NCBI RefSeq assembly: GCF_033958435.1
Contig: NC_134137.1
Coordinates: forward strand, 254,432,501 to 254,496,500
Length of the DNA: 64,000 nucleotides
Direction: 5' to 3'
Source: Carettochelys insculpta
Lineage: Eukaryota > Chordata > Testudines > Carettochelyidae
Shown: positions 11,879-21,800 of the stretch, piece by piece
Layout: each line of letters begins with the position of its first letter
How positions within the stretch are numbered: the first letter of the stretch is position 1
Made by a program: the position numbers and the translations under genes
The notes under the pieces: generated by a model
Seen by the model: the letters and a program-made list of their open reading frames with translations, nothing else
Database searches by the model: none
What the model was told of the DNA's origin: nothing

Positions 11879-12505
11879 CTAGGTGATGTCCAGGGATGTC
11901 CAGCCCTCAGTCGCCCGGCTGGAGGAGTGGGAGGGGATGAGGATGGTCAGCTCCCCCTCCTTGCTTGACCAATCCGTGGTCCCCTCGCCCCCCTGCGTCC
12001 CTGATGCGGGCTGCTCCTCCACCTCCTCCACCTGCAGCTCCTCCCCGGAGGTGTCCAGGAAGGCCACCGGGGAGGAACTCTCCTGGGGCCCCAGGAGGCT
12101 CCAGAGCTCCTGGTAGAAGGGGCAGGTCACTGGACCTGCCCTGGAGAGTCTGGCTTGGTCCCTGGCCTGGGCATATCCCTGCCACAGCTCCTCTGCCTTG
12201 GAGTGTACCTGGTCTGGGGTACGCTCCGGGTGGTCCCTGCTGCGGAGGCCTGTTGCCAGGCGGCCAAAGGCTGCGGCATTCCGCCGCTTAACCCCCATGT
12301 GGCGGAGGACCTCCTTGTCCTGCCAGAGGCCAAGGAGGTCCCGGAGCTCCCGCTCCGTCCAGGAGGGGGCTCGTTTTTTTTTCTCCCCCTGGGAGGCTGG
12401 AGAGGGCTCGGAGTGGGGGAGGCCATGGGGCTCGTGAGGGGTCTGGCTGCTGGCTATGGCTGGAGCATGCAGCTGGAGCTCATGTGCATGCTGCTCATAG
12501 CACAC
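11879..12505 (-). CDS. Harbinger-encoded Myb/SANT-like DNA-binding protein
   Basis: An uninterrupted 208-codon frame converging on the transposase. After a low-complexity N-terminus it has KKRAPSWTERELRDLLGLWQ, GVKRRNAAAFGRLATGLRSR, TPDQVHSKAEELWQGY and CPFYQELWSLLG. The W...L..LW, AAxxxxLA and CPFYxxLxxLLG spacing is the Myb/SANT-like domain found in the second protein of Harbinger elements, which in studied systems binds the transposon ends and helps import the transposase. An acidic and Ser-rich tail follows. Unlike the neighbouring transposase it has no stop or frameshift. Expression is unknown. Confidence 0.8.
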   Translation of the reverse strand: MCYEQHAHELQLHAPAIASSQTPHEPHGLPHSEPSPASQGEKKKRAPSWTERELRDLLGLWQDKEVLRHMGVKRRNAAAFGRLATGLRSRDHPERTPDQVHSKAEELWQGYAQARDQARLSRAGPVTCPFYQELWSLLGPQESSSPVAFLDTSGEELQVEEVEEQPASGTQGGEGTTDWSSKEGELTILIPSHSSSRATEGWTSLDIT

Positions 12506-12797
12506 TCTCAGCTTCCTGCCATGGGTTTTCTGTGTGCGTGCGGCTTTAAGGCAGCCGAACGCAGGGACCTGTATTTCGAAAGAGTGGGCTGTGGAGCGTC
12601 TACACGTGTACTCTTTCGATTTATTATTTCGAAAGGGAGAGACCTTCCTGATACGGGATCGGGGTTTGGATTTCAGTTTCTGAGCCCCTTACTTTTGATT
12701 TCTTTCAAAAGACGGGTATGTGGGTAGACGCTCCTCCCGCTCTTTCGAAAAAGGGCCTCTTTTTTCGAAATTTTTTGCACATGTAGACGCACCTCAA

Positions 12798-13597
12798 GTG
12801 TTTCCATTTTCTAAAAGCCATGAACTTTGTTATGAGGACACTAAACTTCTCCGATTAACTTAAAATACCTTTGTTTCAATGAGTTTGAATATGTAGTAAT
12901 CTGGAATGATTAATTTATGAGGAACTTAGAGTATATTTTAAATATAAAATGATCTTAGACATATAGATGAAAATGTAAAACAGAGAAGGGCTGCATTAGG
13001 TATTATGTATTCCATAATACTTAATATTGTAGTCATCTGGACAACTGACTTGCCCTTACTGCAGAGTCTTTTGCACGTAAATCTCTGGAAAACTTCAGGT
13101 TATATCAAAAAACCTGGAACTGACATTTCTTATTCCCAAATTTAGAGTTTTTAGTCTGCACAATCTGTCATGCAGTGCCACGTGGCAAACATGCTACATT
13201 TGCTTTATAAAGAAGTTTTAGAAAAGTGTTTTTTCCAAATGTCATTCGCTACATTTGGATTCAGGGATTTGGATGGAATGGGCGAGAAGAGGGGGGCAAT
13301 GGGAAGGGAGTGGGACAGTGGGCGGGGGAAGAGATCGTGGCATAGCAGGGGTGGAGTATGGGCAGGACCAAAGGCTGGAGAGCTTGCCTCCCCAAACAGT
13401 AGCTTCACCTACTGCCCACGACTTCCTCTTGTATCTTTCTTTGACTTCTTATCCTCAATGGCATTACAATGTGTCGAACCTCCTCGGAGATCTATGCAGA
13501 ATCTTCCATGCCCAATACCTCAGCAGAGTCAGCTGTGATGTTTGTGTGTGTGTGTGTTGGAATGCTGAGTGCCTCTCTGGAAAGGTCCTTAACTGTC
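12798..13597. other. No gene recognised; (GT)n run near 13540-13557
   Basis: AT-rich at the left. A short GT microsatellite lies just before the hAT element. The open frames look like chance frames. Confidence 0.3.
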
Positions 13598-13605
13598 CCT
13601 TATAG

Positions 13606-13928
13606 CAGGGGTGGGCAAACTTTTTATGTCAGCCTCCACTTTTCACCCCTGCAATTAACAGGGCCTTCCCAGCCTGTCTAACGTAATTCAAACTGATGGA
13701 AATTTCAGTTATGTTCATATAAAAAAAAAAAAAAACTTTCGGCACATGTAAGCAAATAAGTCTGTAGAATGTGAAAACTTGACTAATGGGTATATAAATA
13801 TGAACACACAGACATAAAAATAGTAACATACTTCAACAGTTTTAAAGAGATGAATGAGCCTGAGACCCAGCAGCTGATCATGCTGCGTCTCCCTTGTGGA
13901 ATTTCACCCCTAAATTTGCTCACCCCTC
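13606..13928. mobile_element. hAT-like MITE with 8-bp target duplication
   Basis: The element starts CAGGGGTGGGCAAAC and ends TTTGCTCACCCCTC, imperfect inverted termini of the hAT/Charlie type. It is flanked by CCTTATAG (13598-13605) and CCTTATGG (13929-13936), an 8-bp duplication with one mismatch. It is 323 bp long with no coding capacity; an A run lies at 13720-13734. Confidence 0.88.
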
Positions 13929-14569
13929 CCTTATGGGATCTTGAGTGTACAGGTGCCATTGGCTTACACTAGCAAGTCTTTTCCATATATCAATGAGCTG
14001 CTGGTGGGTAGAGCAGGCAGATAAGCACTTCCAGGTAATTTGCAGACACTTTTGAAAATGGGTCTGGTCTTCTTCAAGGGCTTTCTGCAATGCCGAGTCC
14101 TAGCCCCCTCCAGTTCACAGACATCCATTCTTCATAATTCTCATCAGTGCATTTTTTTTGTGTGTGCCACTACTGAGTACCAGCACCTCAGCAGCCTCAG
14201 CCATGGATTGGTTGGGGGTGGGAGATAGGAAGCCAGCTGAGTAATGGCTCTTTTTTTATTTTGAACAAAAAAAAGCATTGGTTATCACTACACCTGTCTT
14301 GTGAGGCTTTAAACATCTTTCTTTGCAGGAACATTAAAATAGGCATAAAAGTATTACGTGAAACATTTTGTGAAAAATATTTCTTGAATACCTGCTCTTT
14401 TCTAATTAGTCTTAGGCATCTTTTACTGAGGTATGATGAATGGGATAGCCCTCCCTTTTGTTTTTGCAATGGCCTTTCCATATCTGCCACCATTTCTAAT
14501 CTTCTGCCTAATTTTGGGCCTAATCCTGCAAACGCTTATGCTCATGGGTAATTTTATTCACATACATAG

Positions 14570-16770
14570 GCTGTGGCCACAATAGGATTTAATTTCTAAA
14601 TTAATTTTGAAAGGAAGGGACATTTCGAAATTTGAAGCACAGTGACTACACCCAGATTGCTCCCTCCTAAATTAATTCTGAAATAACGAGGCGGAAATTT
14701 TGAAAGCATTGCTCCATTTCCGTATTGGGAACAGCGCCTCATTTTGAAATTAATTTAGAAGGGAAACATATAGTCACTTCACTGGTCAGTATTTTGAAAT
14801 AACAAGTCCTCCATGGCACCGGCCACCTGAAGCACAGAAATGCCCTGGCCAGCTCCAGCACGGCTCTGTGGTTGTCAGCTCCGGCCATTTTTAAAGCTGC
14901 AAGGACCTAGAAACCCAGTGTAGGAAAATGACAGTGTGCTGGCAGCCACAAGCACATGTCCCTGCAGCAGCACACCATCCAGCATCCCGCAGAACACCAT
15001 AAAAGTACCCCTTGGAGCCATGGGCAGCAGCCAGGACCCCTGTGACTCACAGGGATCCCAGGGCACTGAGTGACAGGGCTCCCAACACGCCAGCCAGCCA
15101 TCAATGGAGCCTGAGGTCTGTGAACTCCTGGCCATGCGGGGGGATGAGAAGATCCTGCTGCAGACCGAGGGGTGCAAGTGGAACACAGCTGCCTTTGCCT
15201 GCCGCACCCAGACCCTGACCCTCCAGGGGCACCTCTCCCAGACCCCCCAGCAAGTACGCTCAGAGGGTAAGGAGATGTGTTAGGCCTATTTCAAGGCAAA
15301 GGGCGCAGCCAGTTGGTTAGGGGCAGTGCCTGACAGCTGCCCCTACTATCACAAACTCAACCAGCTCCTTGGAGTGAGGGAGGCAGGTCCCCCTGAAGAG
15401 GCCCTGGACATGGCAGAGCCAGAGGAGGAGGTAGAGGAGCCAGACCTGGGGCACTCAATAGCACCACTCACCCAGTGCCTGGAGCCCAAGCAGGAGAGGG
15501 ACAGTGATGGGGAGTGCTGCAGCAGGGGGATCCTCATGATGGCCCTGCCCTGGGAGTCCATGAGCTGGGCCACCTGTGCCCGGGCCTCCCTTGAGCTTCT
15601 CAAGGCACCCTTAGGCAGGACCTGAGTGTTTCGGACACCTCGGGGCATGGGGCAGACTGCCTTACATTGCAGCTGGCAAGGGCAGCCCACACAGCTAGCA
15701 GCCCCAGCCTAGAGACAGGAGGGAAGTCCATGGTCCCCATTCCCAGGAGAGGCCCATGTGTGGGTATCTCTGCGCATGAGCCTGTGGACAGGCACATGGC
15801 ATGGGGTGACATGCGGGGGGGGGGGCGACCGAGGCCAGCATATGTCCCACCCATGCATGGACCCCTCCACACCTGGGATGCGCTAGGACCTCCACTCCCA
15901 TTGGCAGGTTGGGGTGGCTGACAAGGATGGGGTCACTTCCTTATATGGCCTGGTCAATCAACTGATGGGGGCCTCCCTCTTCCCTTATGTCTTTACAGTC
16001 TCGATGTCCATGAGCCAGCCCAGCCCCCTCAATGTCTCAGGGAGCCCTGCTGCAGGTGGGAAGGGGGATGGAGTGACACTCTGAGGACCACACACCGTGC
16101 TGGCTGGGCACGCCAGCACACCTGCCCGGAGGACCTCGCAGTGGCACACTCAGCTGCTTGGCAGGAGCAGAACCGTCTCCGGCAAGAGTGGCTCTTGATG
16201 GAGCGGCAGCCTGGGACCAGATGGCCAGCTCCCTTGATACCCTCAGCCAGGCCGTCACCACCTACCTGGACCAGGCACCTGCTCCACTGACAGCCCCTCC
16301 CACAGTCCTTGCAGCTGCCCCCACCAGGTCCCCCTGTAGCCACCCCGCAGGCCCCCTGCTGCCTCCCCTGCCCTGGTAACCCTGCTCCCATCCTGCCTAT
16401 GCCTATCTGAAAGGGAGGAACTGGTGCAGAGGGTATAGGAGGGCATGCCCGTCCCAGGCGTGGCTTCTCTGCCCACTGCACTGAGGCTGAGGTTGCCACA
16501 ACCACACCATGCCCCTAACTCCCTATGGTCTAGGCCCCATCCCAGTCCCGCAGGGGGCGCAGGACCAACAGTTGTCATGGACCCCAAGGGCGCCATGGCT
16601 CCCATCCCCTCGCCCTGGCAGATGACTAAGGTTCCCCCACCCCCGCCTTGTACATACTTCTCCCCACACCTCCCTTTGTACATAGTTCTCCCCACCACCC
16701 CCGCACCCTTTTTGAACATAGTTGGTGAAAAGATTCAATTGAAACCTCTCATGTCAACAAAATAATTTTT
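14570..16770. mobile_element. Decayed Harbinger-like element retaining only the Myb-like gene
   Basis: The left edge is placed near GGCTGTGGCCACA (14569), followed by AATTAATTTTGAAA and CATTTCGAAATTTG subterminal motifs. The interior encodes only a Myb/SANT-like pseudogene on the + strand. No matching right terminus or transposase is seen, so this is probably an internally deleted or truncated copy. The right boundary is approximate. Confidence 0.55.
15104..15625 (+). pseudogene. Myb/SANT-like Harbinger protein remnant, one in-frame stop
   Basis: From ATG at 15104 the frame reads MEPEVCELLAMRGDEKILLQ, then NTAAFACRTQTL and QTPQQVRSEGKEMC, an in-frame TAG near 15281, and resumes AYFKAKGAASW...DSCPYYHKLNQLLGVREAG, an acidic stretch, and a stop after LLKAPLGRT. 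The CPYYHKLNQLLG motif and spacing match the same domain as in the 12-kb and 30-kb elements. TCTTTACAG near 15992-16000 could be the acceptor of a second exon encoding MSQPSPLNVSGSPAA and a WQEQ-type C-terminus in broken frames (16006-16400). Confidence 0.72.
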
Positions 16771-16946
16771 TTTCAGTTTTATTGGTGTTTATTTTTTATT
16801 ATACCATGATACAGAATATAATATATATTTAAAAGAAAACAAATATAAAAATCAAAACATTTTGTTCCAAAACAGTAGAAATAGGATATTTTCTTATGGC
16901 CCGCTCATTTTTGGTCTTCCTAAATTTTTCCCAGTTTCACAACGTA

Positions 16947-17273
16947 CGGGTTGAACCTCTCTAATACAGCACATTTGGGACCTGATTAGTGCCAGATGAG
17001 AGAGTTTGCTGGCCCATGGAAAGTCAATACTGTCTGGCAGCACTACCAACACTTCCACTGCTTACTGGGCTCTTAGAAGCCATTTAGGGGTAAATCACAG
17101 CTAAATAACAGCACAGAACACTGACAGCCGGGACTGGTGGCTGTGAACAAACTTTATGGGACCACAGGAAACTTGGCCACACCTACGATAAGTGGTCATT
17201 CGGCTAACTAAAATCATGCCAGATTATGGATGTTGGCTGATGAGAGAATTCCAGATTAGGGAAATTCAACTCG
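16947..17273. mobile_element. Pogo-like MITE family A, copy 1
   Basis: It starts CGGGTTGAACCTCTCTA after TA (16945-16946) and ends ATTCAACTCG before TA (17274-17275). Interior motifs CATTTAGGGGTAAAT, CAGCACAGAACACTGA and AACAAACTTTATGGGAC recur at 37321-37647 and 44225-44540. Confidence 0.82.
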
Positions 17274-17429
17274 TAGTTTGATTTCTCTGGACTTTCAAAT
17301 TTTGACAGAATGTAGCGAGAAATGGCTCTGATCAGCTCTAGTAAACATTTTATGGCAGGATTATGTATTTTACTTGTATACTTATGGCAGGATTATGTCA
17401 TCACCATGGTTGCTTTCAGTAACTGAGCT

Positions 17430-17775
17430 ATAGAATTGTAGGCAGACCCACTGATGCGGGAGAGGTGATGAGGGAAAGGAAGGAGGACAAAGAGGCATTT
17501 GCCCCTAGGCCCAGCATTTCAACAGAGCTCTGGAGTTCTGACTGTCACTGCTGCTGTTTTTACAGTAGTGGCATCTGCAGCTCTGGGCCCCTTTGAATTG
17601 CTGCAGCAACGCGGCTGAGTACAGCTGTGAAGCCAGGAGGGCCAACGCTGCAGTCTGGGTGGCACTGAAGGCCAAATGCCCTAGGCCCCATCCTTGCTGC
17701 ACTTGGCCCTGCCCCTTCCAGATCATGGAGCTGGACCCCCCTTCCACCTTACTCCAGGGTGTGGAGGCTCTCGGT
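17430..17775. other. GC-rich unclassified repeat-like segment
   Basis: Contains GGCCCAGCATTTC and GAAGGCCAAATGCC, resembling segments at 49540-49790 and 51040-51330, but I cannot set ends or assign a family. Confidence 0.3.
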
Positions 17776-17782
17776 GCTGCCG

Positions 17783-18690
17783 ACTGTAGGACTGGAAGGG
17801 ACTTCAAGAGGACATCTAGTCCAGTACCCTGCTCCCACGACAAGGCTGTGTTAACTAGACAATCCCTGACAGGTGTTTGTCTAATCTGCTCTTAAAAATC
17901 TTCAGTGATGGAGATTCCATAACTTCCCAAGGCAATTTATTCCAATGCTTAACGAATCTGCCAGATGGGATGTTTTTCCAAACATCCAGCCTAAATTGCC
18001 CGAGATGCAATTTAAGCCTACAGGTTCTTGTTCTGTGCTCAGAGGTTAATGAGAACAATTTAACCCTCCTCCTTGTAACAACCTTCTATGTGCTTGAAAA
18101 CTGCTATAAGGTCCCACCTCAGTCTTGGATTCTCCAGACTAAACAAATCACAGATCATGTTTTCTAGACCTTTAATAATTTTACTTCCTCTTTTCTGGAC
18201 TTTCCTCTAATTTGTTCATATCTTTTCTGAAATGTGGCACTGGGACCTGGACACAGTACTCCAACTGAGGCCTAACCACCAGAGAGTGGAGAGGAAAAAT
18301 TACTTCTCATGTCTTACTTACAGCACTCCTGCTAAGACATCTCAGAAATATGTTTGCTTTTTTGCAACTATGTCACACAGTGTCATATTCATTTTGTAAT
18401 CCACTAGGATCCCCCCGGCCCTGATGCCTTCTGGATTATACCTTCTTGGGCAGTTATTTCCCATTTTGTATGTGTGCAACTGATTGTTCCTTCCTAAGTG
18501 GAGTACTTTGCACCTGTCCTTGTTGAATTTCATCCTATTTACTTCAGGGCATTTCTCCAGGTTGTCCAGGTAATTTTGAATGTTATCCCTGTCCTTCTAA
18601 GCACCTGCAACCTTTCCCAGTTTGGTATCTTCCAAAAAACCTTTATAAATGTACTCTTGAAACCCTTACCCAATTAATTGATGAAGATAT
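17783..18690 (-). mobile_element. CR1 LINE 3' fragment, old
   Basis: The minus strand carries [20 protein letters not shown] (18533-18342) and LHLGQFRLDVWKN with HWNKLPWEVMESPSLKIFKS (18058-17855), the CR1 RT C-terminal region, ending in the GGACTGGAAGGGACTT tail block at 17783. Several stops and frameshifts are present. It ends roughly 40 bp before the first coding SLCO1 exon. Confidence 0.88.
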
Positions 18691-18732
18691 TATGTGATAC
18701 AAATAAATAATAACTTGAATTTTTCCGAACAG

Positions 18733-18878
18733 GAAGAATTATATGTCCAATCCAGAAGAGTAATATCATGGACACAAGAACTATTCCTGACCAATCTAAA
18801 GACAATCCATCTTTCCTGGACAGAAGTACTGGGCCACTTCCTGTCAAGATAATGCATACTTATCTTTCTAAGTTAAAG
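18733..18878 (+). CDS. SLCO1A2-like: SLCO1 exon 1 (first coding): 5'UTR 18733-18767, start codon at 18768
   Basis: The acceptor is TTTTTCCGAACAG (ends 18732). ATG at 18768 opens [10 protein letters not shown] and runs 37 codons to YLSKLK, with the donor AAG|GTATAA at 18879. Family proteins have a cytosolic N-terminus of this size ending in LK immediately before TM1, and the junction K|IFLGALAF matches that layout. The start is chosen because it is the only ATG giving an OATP-like N-terminus in phase. An old CR1 ends only about 40 bp upstream of the exon. Confidence 0.8.
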
Positions 18879-21800
18879 GTATAAAGACCCTGGGTCAACT
18901 TTTAATTGCCTAAATAAATTATTGAAAGTTGTGTTTTGATGTGCTCTCCATATTCACTTCTCCTAGTGTGCCAGATTGCACACTATTAAAGTTCATGAAA
19001 CGTTACTGCTTTATGGTCTGAACTCAAGCCCAACGAAGTCAATGGAAGTTTTCAATGTGTTTTGGATAAGGCTGAAGCTTGGAAATGGACGTATTAGAAA
19101 TATGAAGAGTGGTAATAATAACCATAACTATGGCTACATTGTTGTATTTAAGTAGTTTTAAATGGGAAATCCTAGTGAAGACTGCAGTACAGACAGGGAG
19201 TGCATTACTACAGCCCTGCTCAGACGCAGAGGTATGGATCTGCATCCCGTCTGCATATGACAGACTCAACTTCTAATGTGATCCACAGTCAGGATTTTAC
19301 TTCCATCCGCACACCAAATATGGAGTGGGGAGGGAGCAGAGATGAGCAGAGGGGGCAGTGTCATGTAGGGAAGAGTCAGGCAGCAGAAAAGCAGGGACTG
19401 GGGCTAAGGGCAGCAGGGACCTGGGGCCAGGGCTCCACAGGTCAGCGCTCACCATGTCAGGGGCTGGGACTGAGGGGCAGAAGGGAGGTTGAGCAGGGCT
19501 GACACTCAGCCCCTCCTCCAGGGAGATTGAGGACTTATTTTCTTGTGTCCTGCTTTCCTGCTGGTAGTGCAGGGGCTTGCCCTGGTACCAACCCTTCTCT
19601 CTGGTGGGCAGGGGGAGAGCTCTATGCAAGTACGCTATCCACGGATACAAAGCAGCTAGTTGCAAAGATGCAAAGTTCTATGCATACCCCCATGTGGCCA
19701 GCAGACCTTCATAGATTGCGCATAGAAACAGAAGGAAGCTCCAACGGAACATTTTTCATCGCCAAGTGTGAGAGTTTGAAGACCAACCTAATTATAACTT
19801 AAAGCCTGTTGTCTGTAGGAAAACAATGAAAGGAGGCTTTACCCAAAACGCAGGTCAAATGCCTGTATTTGTTGCCTATTCCCTGAGTCATCCAGTCACT
19901 AAGGAAAGGTGGTTCTTAACCCACTCAATTTCCTTTTCTTCAGATCTTTCTTGGGGCACTAGCATTCTCCTTTTTTGCCAAAGGATTTTCTGGAAGCTAC
20001 ATGAAGAGTATGGCCACTCAGATTGAAAGGCAATTTGAAATTCCATCGTCAATTGTTGGCCTCATTGACGGCAGCTTTGAGATAGGTATGTAGCTTTCCC
20101 ATTGTAAGTTAAAAAGAATGAGCATTTTAATGGACAATTTATTTAAAAGCAGCTATTCTCATTGGTACTTTGCATACATCTCCTCAGGTAATTTAATGGT
20201 GATGCTATTGGTGAGCTATCTTGGACCAAAAGTTCACCGGCCCAGAGTAATGGCTGTTGGATGTCTCATCATGTCATTTGGAATATTTTTATCAGTGATG
20301 CCTCACTTCCTTATGGGACGGTAAATATGGCTGATTATTACAATATGTGCCCTTTAGACTCCATCTTCTGAAGCAGGTTCTCCTCAGGACACTTGAGATA
20401 AAAGCTGAAGAACTGGTTTGGCAAAATTAAAGTTTCCCCCTAAGACAGGGATAGTTTCAGTCGCACAGTAAGGTCTACTTTAGCATTCGTTGACTTGCTA
20501 ACTCGCTGAAGGCCCTATTCTGAACTCTCTGGTTCTCTGGTATGGGGGGCTGTCAGAGCTCTAAGTTGAGAGACTGTTACCTGGATCTAGAACTAGCCAA
20601 CAGATCCTGATGAACCAGTTCTCTTTTTCTATGGCGTCCGTACACCACTGCCAGAAAACTCTAATGCCTGGGTGCTATATGGGGCACTGCCAACCCATCC
20701 CCACAACTGCCATATCTGAAGGAATGACATAGGCAAGGCTGTGCCAATGGGAGAGGCTTGTCTGTCCCCCGACCCCCAGCTACCTCCCAAACAGGGCTAG
20801 CCAGAGGGGAGATGCCATAAAAGAAAAACGGAGTGGGGAGACTGAGTGGGGCTATGTGGACCAAAGAGTAGAAAAGGCCCCAAGTTCAGCTCTGCCTGTG
20901 GAATTGCAGAGGGCCATAGATCTCAGAGAATTGCATGGCACTGGCCTTTGAGGGGCATATAGATTAAATACAGGGTCTCACTACAGCTTTGAAAGATAAA
21001 TCTTTCCCCACAATGCAAGTGCAATACCCAGATGGATAGTGACAATGAGCCATAGACCATATTGTCTTTCATCATTAGAGGCTGTGCAGTGGGTTAGAGG
21101 TGTCCCCCACCCTTCTAGGTCTTGGGATGCCATGCTGTCTTGTTGCTTTGTGGGACTCTGCTCACAGCTGAGGAATTAGTGGAATCCCACTTGATTTTCA
21201 GTTCTGGTCAGCAGTCTGAGCAGTTAGGTGCCACTAGCTCCCAACCTGGGCAGTGAAGGGTCTGTGGCTGAGAGCTGTACTCCAGGCTGAGTAGCAAACA
21301 AATAGTTAGTAACCTAAATCCTTAGTCAGGGTGTAGTGATCCAGAATCTGGGTTCTCAGTCCCACTCTCAGGGCCATGCAACAGTCAAACATTTTAGAGC
21401 CCAGGCTCTTTATCAGGGTGAAGCAAAAAGTCCTCCAGGCATAGGTTGGGGTAGAGCACACAAACACAGGCTAGCGAACTCAAACAAAGTTATAGCACCC
21501 AACTACACATTCGGGGAGCTCAGGCAGAAGCAGAGTCTAGTGACCTTACTCAGCAAACTTAGGCAGATGTGGGCTTTCTGACCTATGGAAAGGGAGATCT
21601 GCCACCCCAGGAGTGAGGATGTGCATCAACCTAGTTCCATCACATCCCCACCTAAGGATGTGACCGTGGAAGAGGGGACCCCCACTGAACCAGCAGGGAC
21701 CCTCCTGCAAAATGCTGACCTTGTTACAGGCCAGTTCTCCCCAAGATGGCTGTTTAGTTCCCTTGTGCTATTTCCTATCTATTCCTCAGGGTGTTTCTGG

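Larger units (their letters stand above)
9530..12794. mobile_element. Harbinger-like DNA transposon, two genes, CAA target duplication
   Basis: The left end is AGCTGCGTCTACAC and the right end, read as reverse complement, AGGTGCGTCTACAT. Both are flanked by CAA (9527-9529 and 12795-12797), a 3-bp duplication as expected for PIF/Harbinger elements. TTTCGAAA-type palindromes are clustered near both ends (about 9553, 9654 and 9690; 12574, 12614, 12632, 12743 and 12766). Inside are a HARBI1-like transposase pseudogene on + and a Myb/SANT-like gene on -, the two-protein arrangement known for Harbinger. The interior is GC-rich compared with the flanks. Confidence 0.9.
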
